A stretch of DNA of 64,000 nucleotides. It comes from Enterococcus saccharolyticus subsp. saccharolyticus (GTDB lineage Bacteria > Bacillota > Bacilli > Lactobacillales > Enterococcaceae). This document shows, one piece after another, positions 42,531 through 56,937 of this stretch. The notes beneath the pieces are model-generated. The model worked only from the letters and a program-made list of their open reading frames with translations, was not told where the DNA came from and ran no database searches. Numbering within the stretch: position 1 is the first letter of the stretch; every line of letters starts with the position of its first letter. The position numbers and the translations under genes are program-made. The stretch lies in contig NZ_CP118957.1 of the NCBI RefSeq assembly GCF_029023825.1, positions 1,883,794 through 1,947,793 of the forward strand. Direction: 5' to 3'.

Positions 42531-44330
42531 CTATTCAAAAAACTTTTTGTCCACGCTGTACTGTTCACCTTGAACAATATCATATTGAATCAAACGATAT
42601 TCCTCATAGATTTCTTGCGTTTGTTTATCTAAAGATAATTCTGACTGCCATTGCCCATTTTGAAGATACATTCCCTTTTCAAATGCGGGTAGTTTATTTT
42701 CCAATGCTAATAGCATCTCATAAAATGGCGTTAACTGTAAGTTACTTCGTTCAAATAAATTGGGCGCAAAATAAAAAGGACTGGTCACTTGATCAGGGTC
42801 AAATGCCCATTTATTTTGGGAATCCCACATCAAAAATTCCGTTTCATGCAGAGCAATTTGCTCGTTTTCTGCTTGAATTTCATCCGAATAAATCCCTGGT
42901 AAATGATCCCCCCAAAAAACAATTAATGTGCGTCGAGGTAATTGTTCGACACGATGAATAAAATCACTCAACGCTTGACTACTATACGCAATATCTTGTA
43001 AATAATTCCCAATACTATTCATATTGCCCTCGCCTTGCGCTGGATAATGCAACGTTTTATATTTGCCCCCATAAGGCATATGTGTCTGCATTGTCACTAA
43101 ATGCACAAATTGCGGATTTTCAGTATCTGCTAAAATATCCATGATTTCATCATAAGCTGCTTTATCCGATATATAAGGATTTTTTTCCATTTTATCGGTA
43201 TGTGTCATCGTATCTTGATCCAAAAATTTTTGAAAGCCTAAGATATCATAGACATCTTTACGCTTATACATAGAAGTATCATACGGATGAATGGCTGTTG
43301 TCTCGTACCCTCGTTGAGCTGTCAACGAAACGAGTGACGGTAACTGCTCCATTTTTGGCACTAATAACGTGTAGGGTGTTGTCATTTGCGGATTGAACAA
43401 TTCCATTGAAAAACTAGTCAATGCTTCAAATTCAATATTCGCTGTACCACCGCCATAGTTTTGGGATAACATTTTACCACTGTAGGTCTGTTTGGCTTTT
43501 GCATAATATTCTTTTAACGGCTCACCAGTAATTTCCAAGCCGTTTAAATGACTTGGATCAGAAAAACTTTCACTCATAATATAAATAATATTCGGCGCTT
43601 CGGTGTCTTCTTTTTTAGTCGGTTGGTATTTCTCAGTAATTTCCGTAATTGTTTTTTTAGAATAATTCTCTGGCTTTTCCATCGCTTCAACACGCAAATT
43701 AAATAAAAACCCACCCATAAAACCGGTATTATAGTAATTCATTTGCTGTGAATATGGAATCCATAACGCGGTACGGTTGTATGCTTTGCGCAATATATTT
43801 GCTTCATCGTTAAAGTGACTGACATACACCAAACCTAAAAAACTAATCGCTAACACAGACAATCGTACGATTTGTCTTTTTTTAGGTAAATAAAAACTAC
43901 GATACAATTGCCAACCAAAAATTCCTAATGCACCAATCACAATTAAAATGGCGACCACAAACGGTCCCGTACCAATCATTTCTTTTAATAAATCAAATTG
44001 GGTAACCATTTTTAAATCATCTGGATAAATGGGTTCTTGTCGATACAACATTTTTAAATATGTTGCATAACCAATCAGCAAAACAAACACACTATAAAAT
44101 GTCGTTCCAGCAATCCATGAACCTGCCAAACTAATTAAAAACAAATAAAAAATTCCCAGCACAAGACTACCTAAAAGAAACTTTTCTGTATGCCAAGAAA
44201 AAGCGAATTTCAGTGCTAAATCAGTCGATAGATTATTTTGACACCATTGCAAATAGAGATTACTCAAAAGAATCCCTACAATACTCAAGACTGCTGCAAT
44301 ACTATATTTAACTTTAGCATTTATGTTCAA
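42531..44330 (-). CDS. LTA synthase family phosphoglycerol transferase/sulfatase
   Basis: 599 residues. Five membrane helices occupy about residues 8-195, then an extracellular sulfatase-fold domain begins NIIYIMSESFSDPSHLNG. The metal and nucleophile region shows GGGTANIEFEALTSFSME, where the Thr corresponds to the LtaS active-site threonine. VFWGDHLPG gives the conserved Asp-His pair. It transfers glycerol phosphate or a related group to a surface polymer. It could be a second LtaS or a polymer-decorating enzyme. Confidence 0.88.
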   Translation of the reverse strand: MNINAKVKYSIAAVLSIVGILLSNLYLQWCQNNLSTDLALKFAFSWHTEKFLLGSLVLGIFYLFLISLAGSWIAGTTFYSVFVLLIGYATYLKMLYRQEPIYPDDLKMVTQFDLLKEMIGTGPFVVAILIVIGALGIFGWQLYRSFYLPKKRQIVRLSVLAISFLGLVYVSHFNDEANILRKAYNRTALWIPYSQQMNYYNTGFMGGFLFNLRVEAMEKPENYSKKTITEITEKYQPTKKEDTEAPNIIYIMSESFSDPSHLNGLEITGEPLKEYYAKAKQTYSGKMLSQNYGGGTANIEFEALTSFSMELFNPQMTTPYTLLVPKMEQLPSLVSLTAQRGYETTAIHPYDTSMYKRKDVYDILGFQKFLDQDTMTHTDKMEKNPYISDKAAYDEIMDILADTENPQFVHLVTMQTHMPYGGKYKTLHYPAQGEGNMNSIGNYLQDIAYSSQALSDFIHRVEQLPRRTLIVFWGDHLPGIYSDEIQAENEQIALHETEFLMWDSQNKWAFDPDQVTSPFYFAPNLFERSNLQLTPFYEMLLALENKLPAFEKGMYLQNGQWQSELSLDKQTQEIYEEYRLIQYDIVQGEQYSVDKKFFE

Positions 44331-44394
44331 TACACACCCTCCTTTATTCGTGTTTTATTTTAAGCTTCTTTTGTAAACTTGTAAATAAAAGAAT

Positions 44395-44510
44395 AAGGGC
44401 TGTGACATAAGTAAAAACAAGCTAAAAATATCCGAACACAATAGAATGGACATCATCAATCTTCTATTGTTCGGATATTTTACTGTTCAACGACTTATGT
44501 CACAGCCCTT
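44395..44510. repeat. long nested inverted repeat and terminator, member of the ATCCGAAC family
   Basis: Outer arms AAGGGCTGTGACATAAGT (44395-44412) and its exact complement (44493-44510) give 18 perfect pairs. Inside them lie AAAATATCCGAACA plus CAATAGAA and TTCTATTGTTCGGATATTTT, a second stem with one two-base bulge. It lies between the LTA-synthase-like gene start and the nadE end, so it terminates neither with a simple tail; the inner stem ends in T residues. The inner stem matches hairpins at 16524 and 33181. Confidence 0.8.
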
Positions 44511-44515
44511 GATGG

Positions 44516-45340
44516 TTATTTCCAAAAATCATCAAACACGGTAATTGGCAAGTGACGTTTATGTTCCCCTTTACGCCACCAATTTTCTAATGTTGCTTGT
44601 GCTTCTGGAGAAATTTGTTTTCCTTCTAAATAATCATCAATAGCATCGTAGGTAATTCCAAGAGCGACTTCATCGGCAATCAATGGTTTCCCGTCTTCTA
44701 AATCAGCTGTTGGTGTTTTTGAATACAATTCTTCTGGTGCACCTAGTTCCGCTAATAATTGACGCCCTTGACGTTTATTCAAACGGAAAAGAGGCAAGAT
44801 ATCTGCGCCACCGTCGCCAAATTTTGTAAAGAAAGCTGTGACATTTTCCGCAGCGTGATCGGTTCCTAAAACAGCCCCCGAAAATTCTCCAGCAATCGCA
44901 TATTGCGTAATCATCCGTTGACGTGCTTTGATATTCCCTTTGTTAAAATCAGAAACGGTTACTCCAACTGCTTCCAAAGAGGCCACTTGTGCATCAACAG
45001 CTGGTTTGATATTCACTGCTAATTGACTATCTGGATTAATGAATGCCAATGCTTTTTTCGCATCTTCTTCATCCGCTTGTTCGCCATAAGGTAAACGTAC
45101 TGCGATAAAATGATAGTCTGAATCATTGGTTTCTTGACGCATTTCTTCCATTGTTAATTGCGCCAAACGTCCAGCTAAAGTAGAATCTTGTCCACCACTA
45201 ATTCCTAAAACAAAGGTTTTTAAAAATGGATGTTTCAATAAATAAGCTTTCAAAAAATCAATACTACGACGAATTTCTTCATACGCGTCAATTTCTGGTT
45301 TGACCCCTAATTCTTTGATGATTTCTTCTTGTAAACTCAT
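44516..45340 (-). CDS. nadE: NH3-dependent NAD+ synthetase
   Basis: 274 residues, the ammonia-only form with no glutaminase domain. The PP-loop [19 protein letters not shown] identifies it. [19 protein letters not shown] and [14 protein letters not shown], then the C-terminal [13 protein letters not shown], complete the signature. It amidates nicotinate adenine dinucleotide to NAD+. Its ATG overlaps the pncB stop by four bases, forming a pncB-nadE salvage operon. Confidence 0.96.
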   Translation of the reverse strand: MSLQEEIIKELGVKPEIDAYEEIRRSIDFLKAYLLKHPFLKTFVLGISGGQDSTLAGRLAQLTMEEMRQETNDSDYHFIAVRLPYGEQADEEDAKKALAFINPDSQLAVNIKPAVDAQVASLEAVGVTVSDFNKGNIKARQRMITQYAIAGEFSGAVLGTDHAAENVTAFFTKFGDGGADILPLFRLNKRQGRQLLAELGAPEELYSKTPTADLEDGKPLIADEVALGITYDAIDDYLEGKQISPEAQATLENWWRKGEHKRHLPITVFDDFWK

Positions 45341-46821
45341 AAATTCGCTCCTCCTTGTTCATTAAATGCTTGAACTTGTTTACGAACTTTCTCCATAATC
45401 GCCATTTTGTGGTTCCAACATTCTTGTGATAAATCAACAGGATACGGTTGTGGATTTAAGTCACGTTTGTATTCATCCCACAATGCATCTAAACATTGAT
45501 GAGAGTAAGCTTTAATGTGTTCTAAATCAGGTAAATCGTAAATTAATTGACCGTCGATAAAAATATCGTGTAATAGCGGACGCGCTTCAAAGTCTGTGAC
45601 CGTTTTATTAATATACGTATGAACCGGATGGAACATAAAGATACTGTCTTGTTCTGTCGGTTGTTCATTCCATAATGTAACGTAGTCACCTTCTGATTTG
45701 CCGTCTACTTTACGCGTAATACGCCAAACTTGTTTTTTCCCTGGAGTCGAAACTTTTTCCGCATTACTTGATAGTTTAATCGTATCTTCTAGTACACCTT
45801 CATCGTTTTCAATAGCGACTAATTTATAGACTGCGCCTAAAGCTGGTTGATCGTAAGCGGTGATTAATTTTGTCCCCACACCCCAGACATCAATTTTAGC
45901 TTTTTGCATTTTTAAACTTAAAATCGTACTTTCATCTAAATCATTCGATGCGTATACTTTGGCTTCTGTAAATCCTGCTTCATCTAACTGTTCGCGAACT
46001 TTTTTAGAAATATAGGCCATATCCCCACTATCAATCCGAACACCTAAGAAATTGATTTTATCTCCCATCTCTTTAGCAACCCGAATCGCATTTGGCACAC
46101 CTGATTTCAAGGTATCGTAGGTATCGACTAAAAAGACACAATCTTTATGGGTTTTGGCGTATGCCATAAATGCATCATAATCATTGCCATACGATTGAAC
46201 CAAAGAGTGGGCATGTGTTCCACTCGCTGGAATCCCAAAAATTTTCCCAGCGCGTACATTACTTGTTGCATCTGCACCACCAATAAAGGCCGCACGCGTT
46301 CCCCAAATAGCTGCATCCATTTCTTGTGCACGACGAGACCCAAATTCTAATAATGGATCATCACCAATGACTGATTTAATACGAGCAGCTTTTGTTGCAA
46401 TAAGTGTTTGGAAATTTACCATGTTCAATAAAGCTGTCTCAATTAATTGTGCTTGCGCTAACGGTCCTTCCACTTGAATCAATGGTTCGTTATTAAAGAC
46501 TAAATCGCCTTCTTTCACAGAACGCACCGTACAACTAAATTTAAATTCTTTTAAATACGCCAAAAATTCTTCGGAATAACCACCAACTTCACGTAAATAC
46601 GCCAAATCAGTTTCTGTAAATGTTAGATTTTCTAAATATTTTACCAAACGTTCTAATCCCGCAAAAACGGCATATCCATGTTTAAAAGGCATTTCTCTGA
46701 AATAACATTCAAAAATCGCGTGCAAGTCAGCACGACCCAATTCCCAATAAGTTTGCATCATATTAATTTGATATAAATCTGTGTGTAACGTCAAACTGTC
46801 ATCTGTATATGTTTTTTGCAT
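45337..46821 (-). CDS. pncB: nicotinate phosphoribosyltransferase
   Basis: 494 residues, the long Gram-positive form. [20 protein letters not shown] starts the fold. [20 protein letters not shown] is the active-site loop, [20 protein letters not shown] and [16 protein letters not shown] the phosphoribosyl-binding strands. It makes nicotinate mononucleotide from nicotinate and PRPP. First gene of pncB-nadE. Confidence 0.95.
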   Translation of the reverse strand: MQKTYTDDSLTLHTDLYQINMMQTYWELGRADLHAIFECYFREMPFKHGYAVFAGLERLVKYLENLTFTETDLAYLREVGGYSEEFLAYLKEFKFSCTVRSVKEGDLVFNNEPLIQVEGPLAQAQLIETALLNMVNFQTLIATKAARIKSVIGDDPLLEFGSRRAQEMDAAIWGTRAAFIGGADATSNVRAGKIFGIPASGTHAHSLVQSYGNDYDAFMAYAKTHKDCVFLVDTYDTLKSGVPNAIRVAKEMGDKINFLGVRIDSGDMAYISKKVREQLDEAGFTEAKVYASNDLDESTILSLKMQKAKIDVWGVGTKLITAYDQPALGAVYKLVAIENDEGVLEDTIKLSSNAEKVSTPGKKQVWRITRKVDGKSEGDYVTLWNEQPTEQDSIFMFHPVHTYINKTVTDFEARPLLHDIFIDGQLIYDLPDLEHIKAYSHQCLDALWDEYKRDLNPQPYPVDLSQECWNHKMAIMEKVRKQVQAFNEQGGANL

Positions 46822-46893
46822 ACGCTAGTAACTCCCTTATCAATTTCTATCTCTTATTATAACAAAAAAAATAAAAAATACAGAATGAAGCGC

Positions 46894-46922
46894 AAAAAAG
46901 CGATAGTTTTTTCACTATCGCT
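46894..46922 (-). terminator. terminator of the HAD phosphatase gene
   Basis: AGCGATAGT pairs with ACTATCGCT around a T-rich loop; upstream A run gives the minus-strand U tail. Confidence 0.8.
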
Positions 46923-46934
46923 CCCATTTCTACC

Positions 46935-47792
46935 TTATTTTTCGATGATGTGGTCAAAGATATACGTGCCTAGTCCACCCTCAGAACATTCGCCAGCTTG
47001 TTCCATGCAGGCAACCTTCACTTCCTGACTGGCATTTGCCATTGCTACTGAAATATCAACTACTTCAAACATTGGCAAATCATTTTCACCGTCACCAAAG
47101 CCGTAACTTTTTGCTTTTGGAAAATTTTTCATATACGACAAAATAGCTGCTCCTTTGGTTGCTAAAGGATTCACGACTTCTAATGTCTGTTGATAGGATT
47201 CAAAGACATATGCACCTACCATTGCTAATTTGGCACGCAATGCTTCTTTTTGCGTATCGTCTGCTTCCATTAATTCAACTTTAATGATTTTTAGTTCTGG
47301 ATGTTCTTGAATAAATGTTGGAACACTTAACACATTTTGACATTCTTTGGTGAAATAAGCTTCCTTATAGTCCATCACTTCTAAGCCAATTGCACCTAGT
47401 TCTGCTTCAAACTTGACATGCAACGCATCAAAATGTTCTTGGTAACGTGTCGCTGTATTTAAAAAGACACCTTGGTCCGTATGGATAAAATAAAAGGTAT
47501 TTTCGGCTTCTAAAATTGCTAAAATAGCCAAACACACTTGGTGGTCGAGACAATTGCTCAACTGCGGTTCTTCATTTTCTAACTTAATGCCTGCCCCATT
47601 ACCAAAGATTACATCACAAGGAAGATTGGTCGTTGTTAATAATTCTTGTGCTAATTCATAGCCTCGTCCTGTGACAAAAACAAAATGATCGCCCTGATCA
47701 TGGAGTGCTCGAACAGCTGCTAAATTAATGGGGGGTACGGTTTGACCAAAATCTTGAAACGTGCCATCTACATCTGCAAATACAATATTCAT
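46935..47792 (-). CDS. Cof-type HAD-IIB family hydrolase
   Basis: 285 residues. Motif I VFADVDGTFQDFG (the second Asp conserved), FVTGRGYELAQELL, and motif IV YGFGDGENDLPMFE. Small-molecule phosphatase of unknown substrate. The start overlaps the end of the GGDEF/HD-GYP gene by four bases, so the two are translated together. That coupling is notable and may indicate a shared pathway. Confidence 0.9.
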   Translation of the reverse strand: MNIVFADVDGTFQDFGQTVPPINLAAVRALHDQGDHFVFVTGRGYELAQELLTTTNLPCDVIFGNGAGIKLENEEPQLSNCLDHQVCLAILAILEAENTFYFIHTDQGVFLNTATRYQEHFDALHVKFEAELGAIGLEVMDYKEAYFTKECQNVLSVPTFIQEHPELKIIKVELMEADDTQKEALRAKLAMVGAYVFESYQQTLEVVNPLATKGAAILSYMKNFPKAKSYGFGDGENDLPMFEVVDISVAMANASQEVKVACMEQAGECSEGGLGTYIFDHIIEK

Positions 47793-50356
47793 TTGTTGTC
47801 CCTTTCTTGCTCTTCATCGGTTAATATACTCAGGAAAATGTCGACAACCTTTGGATCAAATTGCGTCCCTGCGTTGACACGAATTTCTTCTAACGCTGCT
47901 TCTTTCGATAAAGCTTTACGGTAAACACGATCATTTGTCATCGCATCATACGAATCAGCAACAGCAAGAATACGACAAGCAAGTGGAATGTCACATTTTG
48001 ATAATTTATGCGGATAACCTTTACCATCCCAACGCTCATGATGCGATAAAATCAAATGAGCAAACGGTGCTAGCTCTGGCGTGGCTTGGGCAATACGATA
48101 ACCAATTTCAGCATGGCGCTTCATTTCACGCCATTCACTGTCAGTTAATCTTCCTGGTTTGTTTAATACATTCGGATCTACTCCCACTTTACCAATATCA
48201 TGCAGTAAACACAATAGGTCAAGTTCATTTAACTCATTGGATGTTAGTTTCATTTTTTTCCCAATTGCTTGGCAATAATGGACTAAACGATGTGAATGCT
48301 CTTCGGTTTCATTGCTTTTTTCATATAAAGTAGCCAACAAACTATTAATAATGGCGTGACGGTAACTTTTTCCATCAAGTAATTTTTGATGATACATATA
48401 TTCTTCCGCCTCGTTCATCGCTTCCATAATTGTTTTTTTGGTATCCGTAATTGTCGCAAAGCCTAATGACACACTGGCATTCACGCCGACAATACTCGGT
48501 ACATTAATGGTCGTTTGATGAATTTTTTCAACCATTTCTTCGGCTTCTTGTAACTGGGTTTTAGGTAAAATGACGACAAATTCATCGCCACCCCAACGAG
48601 AAATAATGTGTTGTTCCGTAAATACTTCATTAAAAACTTCCGCAATTTCTTTCAGTAATTCATCGCCTGCTTTGTGGCCAAATACATCATTTGTCAATTT
48701 CAAGCCATTAACATCCGCCATAATAACCGTGATTGGAAAATTACTCGGCTGACTAAAGCATGAAAAATGTTTTTCAACATAATGACGATTGTATAATTTC
48801 GTAATCGGGTCATGATAGCTTAAAAACTTGATTTGCTGGAGTTGTTCCATTTCTTTTTGGATATCTCGAAACACGATTACGACGCCTTGATACTGACCAT
48901 GCTGGTCTTTAATCGATGCTTCACTTTTTGCAATCGGCAACCATCGTTTTTCTTTGGTTAAAAGCAACGCCGTATTTTCCAGCGTCACTCGGGATTCTTT
49001 ATACACAATCGCATGATCTGATAAATCAATTTTCTCCCGTGTTTTTTCATCGTAAATGGTAAAAATATCCGCAAACGATTGCCCTAATACTTCATGACTT
49101 TGCCATCCGGTAATTTTTTCAGCCTCATCGTTAAAACTGGTAATATTCCCTTGTTTATCCATCGCAATCACACCATCGCCAATCAACTGTAGCGTAATGC
49201 GTAACAACTCTTCCTCATGTATTAATTTTTGACGCAACATCTCTCGATCCGTGACATCATAAGCAATCGCATAAGTGACTCGTTCGCTGCCATCCCAAAT
49301 CGTACTACAATATACATCTAATAAACGGACTTCACCATTTTTTAAAATTTGTGGAATCGAACTGAGCAAGGTATTGCCATGCCCTTTATTGTTATGTTCT
49401 TTATATAGTTCTTCTAAACATAATTGATTAATATCTGAAAGATGTAAGTTCAAAAATTCTTCTTCTGTATACCCATAAAACTCACAAGCAGAAGGATTCA
49501 CTGACAAAATTTTCTCTGTTTCTACATCAAAAATGATTTTAATTGCCGCATGTTGGTCAAACATTGCGCGTAATCTTTTACTTAACTGACGATTTTCTTT
49601 TTTGAATTTATTTACTTCTGAAACATCCTTACTATACGATAAAATATAGGGAATGCCATACGTACTAACAATTGGCGTTAATTCTGTATACAACGTAAAT
49701 TCACGTTCATTGACTTCATAACTGCGTTCATATTGCACCAAGCGGTTCGTTTGGATAGCTTCATCCAAATAATGTTCTATTTTTTGGCGCAACGCTGATT
49801 TAAACACAACTGAAATAGATTTTTCTGCTAAATCATCTAGTCCGGTCAACTGCGTGTATAAGTCATTGTTTTTAACATAACGATAGACGCCTTCTTTAAA
49901 TTCTAACAAAGCGACTGCATAATTTTTACTTTCAAATAGTGGTTCTACAACACGTAATACTTCCATACGCGCTTCTGCTTCTTTTTGACGAGCAAGTTGT
50001 TCATCTGCTGGTCGTAAAAAAAGAACCATCTGATTCTGACCTAGAGGCATTGCGCTAAGTGTTAAGCAACGCTTGGCACTTGCCATAGAATACGTTAACT
50101 CCCGCGTCTTCTTGTACTGTATTGCATGATTGCATAAAGACAACCAAATTTTTTCTTCATGAGGAAATTCTTTAAAAAGCGTCGATAGCTTTTCTCCTAC
50201 CATTTCTTGCTTCCAATCTAAATATGTTGCAAAGATTGTATTCATCTCTTTCAGTCGGAAGTCAATAACACATGCTTCTGAATCAAAAATAAGTTCAATC
50301 TGACAACTACCTAATGGATTCATTGCCTGTGCACCTAACATTTTGTCTTTAATCAT
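47789..50356 (-). CDS. PAS-GGDEF-HD-GYP domain protein (cyclic-di-GMP-type signalling)
   Basis: 855 residues, no transmembrane segment or signal peptide. Sensory region with PAS-like domains at about 20-110, 140-250, 270-375 and 385-505. GGDEF domain at about 510-670 with an intact SRWGGDEFVVIL (589-593); no RxxD inhibitory site five residues before it. HD-GYP domain at about 675-850 with HD at 719-720 (LLCLLHDIGKVG) and SHHERWDGKGYP at 771-782. Both catalytic signatures are intact, so synthesis and breakdown of a cyclic dinucleotide are possible. Such proteins are rare in enterococci. Overlaps a HAD gene by four bases. Confidence 0.92.
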   Translation of the reverse strand: MIKDKMLGAQAMNPLGSCQIELIFDSEACVIDFRLKEMNTIFATYLDWKQEMVGEKLSTLFKEFPHEEKIWLSLCNHAIQYKKTRELTYSMASAKRCLTLSAMPLGQNQMVLFLRPADEQLARQKEAEARMEVLRVVEPLFESKNYAVALLEFKEGVYRYVKNNDLYTQLTGLDDLAEKSISVVFKSALRQKIEHYLDEAIQTNRLVQYERSYEVNEREFTLYTELTPIVSTYGIPYILSYSKDVSEVNKFKKENRQLSKRLRAMFDQHAAIKIIFDVETEKILSVNPSACEFYGYTEEEFLNLHLSDINQLCLEELYKEHNNKGHGNTLLSSIPQILKNGEVRLLDVYCSTIWDGSERVTYAIAYDVTDREMLRQKLIHEEELLRITLQLIGDGVIAMDKQGNITSFNDEAEKITGWQSHEVLGQSFADIFTIYDEKTREKIDLSDHAIVYKESRVTLENTALLLTKEKRWLPIAKSEASIKDQHGQYQGVVIVFRDIQKEMEQLQQIKFLSYHDPITKLYNRHYVEKHFSCFSQPSNFPITVIMADVNGLKLTNDVFGHKAGDELLKEIAEVFNEVFTEQHIISRWGGDEFVVILPKTQLQEAEEMVEKIHQTTINVPSIVGVNASVSLGFATITDTKKTIMEAMNEAEEYMYHQKLLDGKSYRHAIINSLLATLYEKSNETEEHSHRLVHYCQAIGKKMKLTSNELNELDLLCLLHDIGKVGVDPNVLNKPGRLTDSEWREMKRHAEIGYRIAQATPELAPFAHLILSHHERWDGKGYPHKLSKCDIPLACRILAVADSYDAMTNDRVYRKALSKEAALEEIRVNAGTQFDPKVVDIFLSILTDEEQERDNK

Positions 50357-50879
50357 TCATCTACCACCAGTTTTGTACCATTTCTTCTAGTTTGTTCAAT
50401 TCTTCCCTATTTTAGCAAGCGTTCTTCAGAAAAGCAATTCTCGTATCATTTTCACAAAATGATTCTTTTTGTTGTTTAATAAAAAAAAATAAAACACGAA
50501 ATGATGAAATTTCTTGTACTATCATTTAGCAATTTATTGAATAAAGAAAATTCGTTATTTCATTTTGTTATTTTTAGCAAACTATCGGCATTTTTTTGCC
50601 ATTGATAGCCCAATTTTATTTCTGTTAGCTTATACTTATTTTTCACTAAGAAGTCAATCATCTCATCCAACTACTCATAACGTGGCCCTTGTAAATCAAC
50701 TAATGGAAGCATGCGTAGCTTCTCTTTTGTCATTGGTATATATAAATAAAAATGTGCAGAAAGTAATAAATCAATTGTTTGCATCGATCAAATAAAAAAG
50801 CGACCAACAAAATCACTAATGATTTTGTTGGTCGCTTCATTCCTCTTTACTAAGAAACAATGTTAAGTGTTTCTCGATA
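50357..50879. other. gene-free stretch before groEL
   Basis: About 520 bases, very AT-rich, containing the groEL terminator (50793-50836) and presumably the divergent promoter of the GGDEF gene. Short open frames occur on both strands (one of 76 codons on the plus strand, one of 37 on the minus strand) but lack ribosome sites and recognisable sequence. Confidence 0.5.
50793..50836 (-). terminator. terminator of groES-groEL
   Basis: GCGACCAACAAAATCA (50799-50814) pairs perfectly with TGATTTTGTTGGTCGC (50819-50834) over 16 bases; the A run on the left gives the U tail. Confidence 0.9.
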
Positions 50880-52508
<1,629 letters not shown>

Positions 52509-52555
52509 TCATTTCACCTCAAAAAATTTTTTTATATTTTTTGTCTCTTTGTTGC

Positions 52556-52840
52556 TTATTCTACAATTGCGACGATATCTTTTGCTGAAAAAATCAGATA
52601 TTCTTTACCGTCGTATTTTACTTCTGAACCAGCATATTTTTCAAATAATACAGTGTCACCAACTTGGACTGGTACAGCTGCTAGTTCACCATTATCTAAG
52701 ACGCGACCTTCACCGACAGCGATAACCGTTCCTGTTTGCGGTCTCTCTTTGGCTGCAGATGCTAAAACAAGTCCTCCGACAGTTTTTTCTTCTTCTTTTG
52801 CGACTTCGATCAATACACGATCACCTAATGGTTTTAACAC
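52556..52840 (-). CDS. groES: 10 kDa co-chaperonin GroES
   Basis: 94 residues from the GTG at 52838-52840, with GGAGG 8 bases upstream; the longer frame to 52855 puts its ATG before that ribosome site. The sequence [20 protein letters not shown], then [20 protein letters not shown] and [19 protein letters not shown], is standard GroES. It caps GroEL. First gene of the heat-shock operon under CIRCE control. Confidence 0.96.
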   Translation of the reverse strand: MLKPLGDRVLIEVAKEEEKTVGGLVLASAAKERPQTGTVIAVGEGRVLDNGELAAVPVQVGDTVLFEKYAGSEVKYDGKEYLIFSAKDIVAIVE

Positions 52841-52885
52841 GATAAATCCCTCCAATTAATTTCTGATAGTTTTGATTTATTAACG

Positions 52886-52953
52886 TTAGCACTCTCTCTT
52901 GTAGAGTGCTAACTTACAAAACTAATATTACTTATTTTCATTCTAAAATGCAA
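52886..52953 (-). promoter_or_regulatory. groESL promoter with CIRCE operator
   Basis: Minus-strand -35 TTGCAT (52948-52953) and -10 TAATAT (52925-52930) are 17 bases apart. Downstream, at 52886-52912, is a perfect CIRCE element, TTAGCACTC-N9-GAGTGCTAA, the binding site of the HrcA repressor. Heat or protein-folding stress should derepress the operon. Confidence 0.95.
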
Positions 52954-53046
52954 GTCTTTTGAATCATTTTTTTGATAAAAGTCAAAATTGGTAAAACAAT
53001 TCATTTTTAGTTTGCTATAATAGAAGACATATGAGAGGAGGATTTT

Positions 53047-53685
53047 ATGTCTATCAAAAAATATAGTCTCTTAACCATTTTCTGTTATGCCGCTGCTTTC
53101 TTAACACCTGCTTTTTTACCTATATCTATCCAAGTGTTAGCAACCACCATTTTATATCTTTTAGGTGCGATCATCTTAATCGGCTTATATGTGAAGCAAA
53201 CAGAATACTTATCGTTTGAAAAAAGAGACGTCAATTGGCTGAAAATTATCGGCTTTGGTTTTGGTGGTATCTTCGCTGCTATTTTCTTACAAAATATTGT
53301 CTTGCAAGCGGAACAATTATTTGGCCAAGAGCTTACTTCTGAAAATACGCAAAATATTATTAAAGTAGTTTTACAACAACCACTATTTGCGATTGCTGTC
53401 ATGATAGGTGGTCCTATCATGGAAGAGTTCGTTTTCCGTCGTGCGATTACTGGTTTTTTAGAAAAATATATCAATGTGTGGTTCGCAATTAGTATCAGTG
53501 CCTTTTTATTTGCGCTTATTCACCAAGACGGTCATTTATTGTTGTATTTTTCTTTGGGCTTTTTCTTTAGTTTCCTTTATTATCACACTGGAAAAATTTG
53601 GACTTCTGTCCTCGCTCATGTTGGTATGAATACGCTTGTTGTAGTTGTCAATGTGATTGTCCATTCAATGGGCATTTCCATTTAA
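53047..53685 (+). CDS. CPBP family intramembrane glutamic endopeptidase
   Basis: 212 residues with six to seven hydrophobic helices. The catalytic signature IMEEFVFRRAITGFL (EExxxR) is present, followed by AFLFALIHQD and VLAHVGMNTLVVV carrying the metal-contacting His. Members process prenylated proteins or bacteriocin-related peptides; role here unknown. Single gene between groESL and the beta-glucoside PTS operon. Confidence 0.9.
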   Translation: MSIKKYSLLTIFCYAAAFLTPAFLPISIQVLATTILYLLGAIILIGLYVKQTEYLSFEKRDVNWLKIIGFGFGGIFAAIFLQNIVLQAEQLFGQELTSENTQNIIKVVLQQPLFAIAVMIGGPIMEEFVFRRAITGFLEKYINVWFAISISAFLFALIHQDGHLLLYFSLGFFFSFLYYHTGKIWTSVLAHVGMNTLVVVVNVIVHSMGISI

Positions 53686-53719
53686 AAAACCGTCTAGCAA
53701 TTACGCTAGACGGTTTTTT
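53684..53719. terminator. bidirectional terminator between the CPBP gene and the GH1 gene
   Basis: AAAAAACCGTCTAGC (53684-53698) pairs perfectly with GCTAGACGGTTTTTT (53705-53719). Confidence 0.9.
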
Positions 53720-53720
53720 C

Positions 53721-56466
<2,746 letters not shown>

Positions 56467-56477
56467 AGCAGTCTCTC

Positions 56478-56801
56478 TTATTCCTTATTTTCGTAGATAT
56501 AACGATATAAATCAATAATTTCTTTTGCTAAATCTTTAAAAGCAATTGCTGTCATCAGATGATCTTGAGAATGAACAGTTAATAATGTCACGGTCATCTG
56601 ATTTCCTTGTGCTTCTTGAGTCAACAAGCCTGTTTGAGCATGATGAGCTTCCACCAACGACGCTTCAGCATCTATCATTTTTTGATTGGCTAATGCCAAA
56701 TTTCCTGACTTTGCAGCTGCGATAGCTTCCATCGCATCACTCTTAGCATTCCCGCCATACATGATCAATCCCATGATTGCTTCTAAATTTTTTTCTTCCA
56801 T
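56478..56801 (-). CDS. PTS lactose/cellobiose family EIIA
   Basis: 107 residues, all helical. IMGLIMYGGNAKSDAMEAI starts it; the phosphorylated His is in SLVEAHHAQTGLLTQEA, and VHSQDHLMTAIAFKDLAKE is the second conserved helix. It passes phosphate from HPr to EIIB. Start has GGGGAG. The first PTS gene after the RpiR regulator. Confidence 0.94.
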   Translation of the reverse strand: MEEKNLEAIMGLIMYGGNAKSDAMEAIAAAKSGNLALANQKMIDAEASLVEAHHAQTGLLTQEAQGNQMTVTLLTVHSQDHLMTAIAFKDLAKEIIDLYRYIYENKE

Positions 56802-56820
56802 TTTTTCTCCCCTCTGCTTA

Positions 56821-56835
56821 GGTATCCGTTTACAT
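56821..56835 (-). promoter_or_regulatory. cre-like site (CcpA) upstream of the PTS operon
   Basis: On the minus strand ATGTAAACGGATACC matches WTGNAANCGNWNNCW at 14 of 15 positions. It lies 19 bases before the EIIA start codon, a repressing position, consistent with catabolite control of the beta-glucoside genes. Confidence 0.65.
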
Positions 56836-56901
56836 TACTAAATATAAACAAAAAGTTTTCTTAAAAAAAGAGTTGGAAACAAGATAGAAACAGGTTCCAA
56901 G

Positions 56902-56937
56902 AAAAAAAACAGATTCTACACATGAGCAGAATCTGTT
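56902..56937 (-). terminator. terminator overlapping the rpiR-type stop codon
   Basis: AACAGATTCT pairs with AGAATCTGTT; the TAG stop of the regulator lies in this hairpin and an A run gives the U tail. The regulator and the PTS operon may thus be separate transcripts. Confidence 0.75.

Noticed and set aside
50565-50795. 76-codon plus-strand frame and a 37-codon minus-strand frame before groEL
   Set aside because: No ribosome site and no family resemblance; they lie in AT-rich intergenic DNA. The 37-codon frame looks protein-like at its end but cannot be supported.
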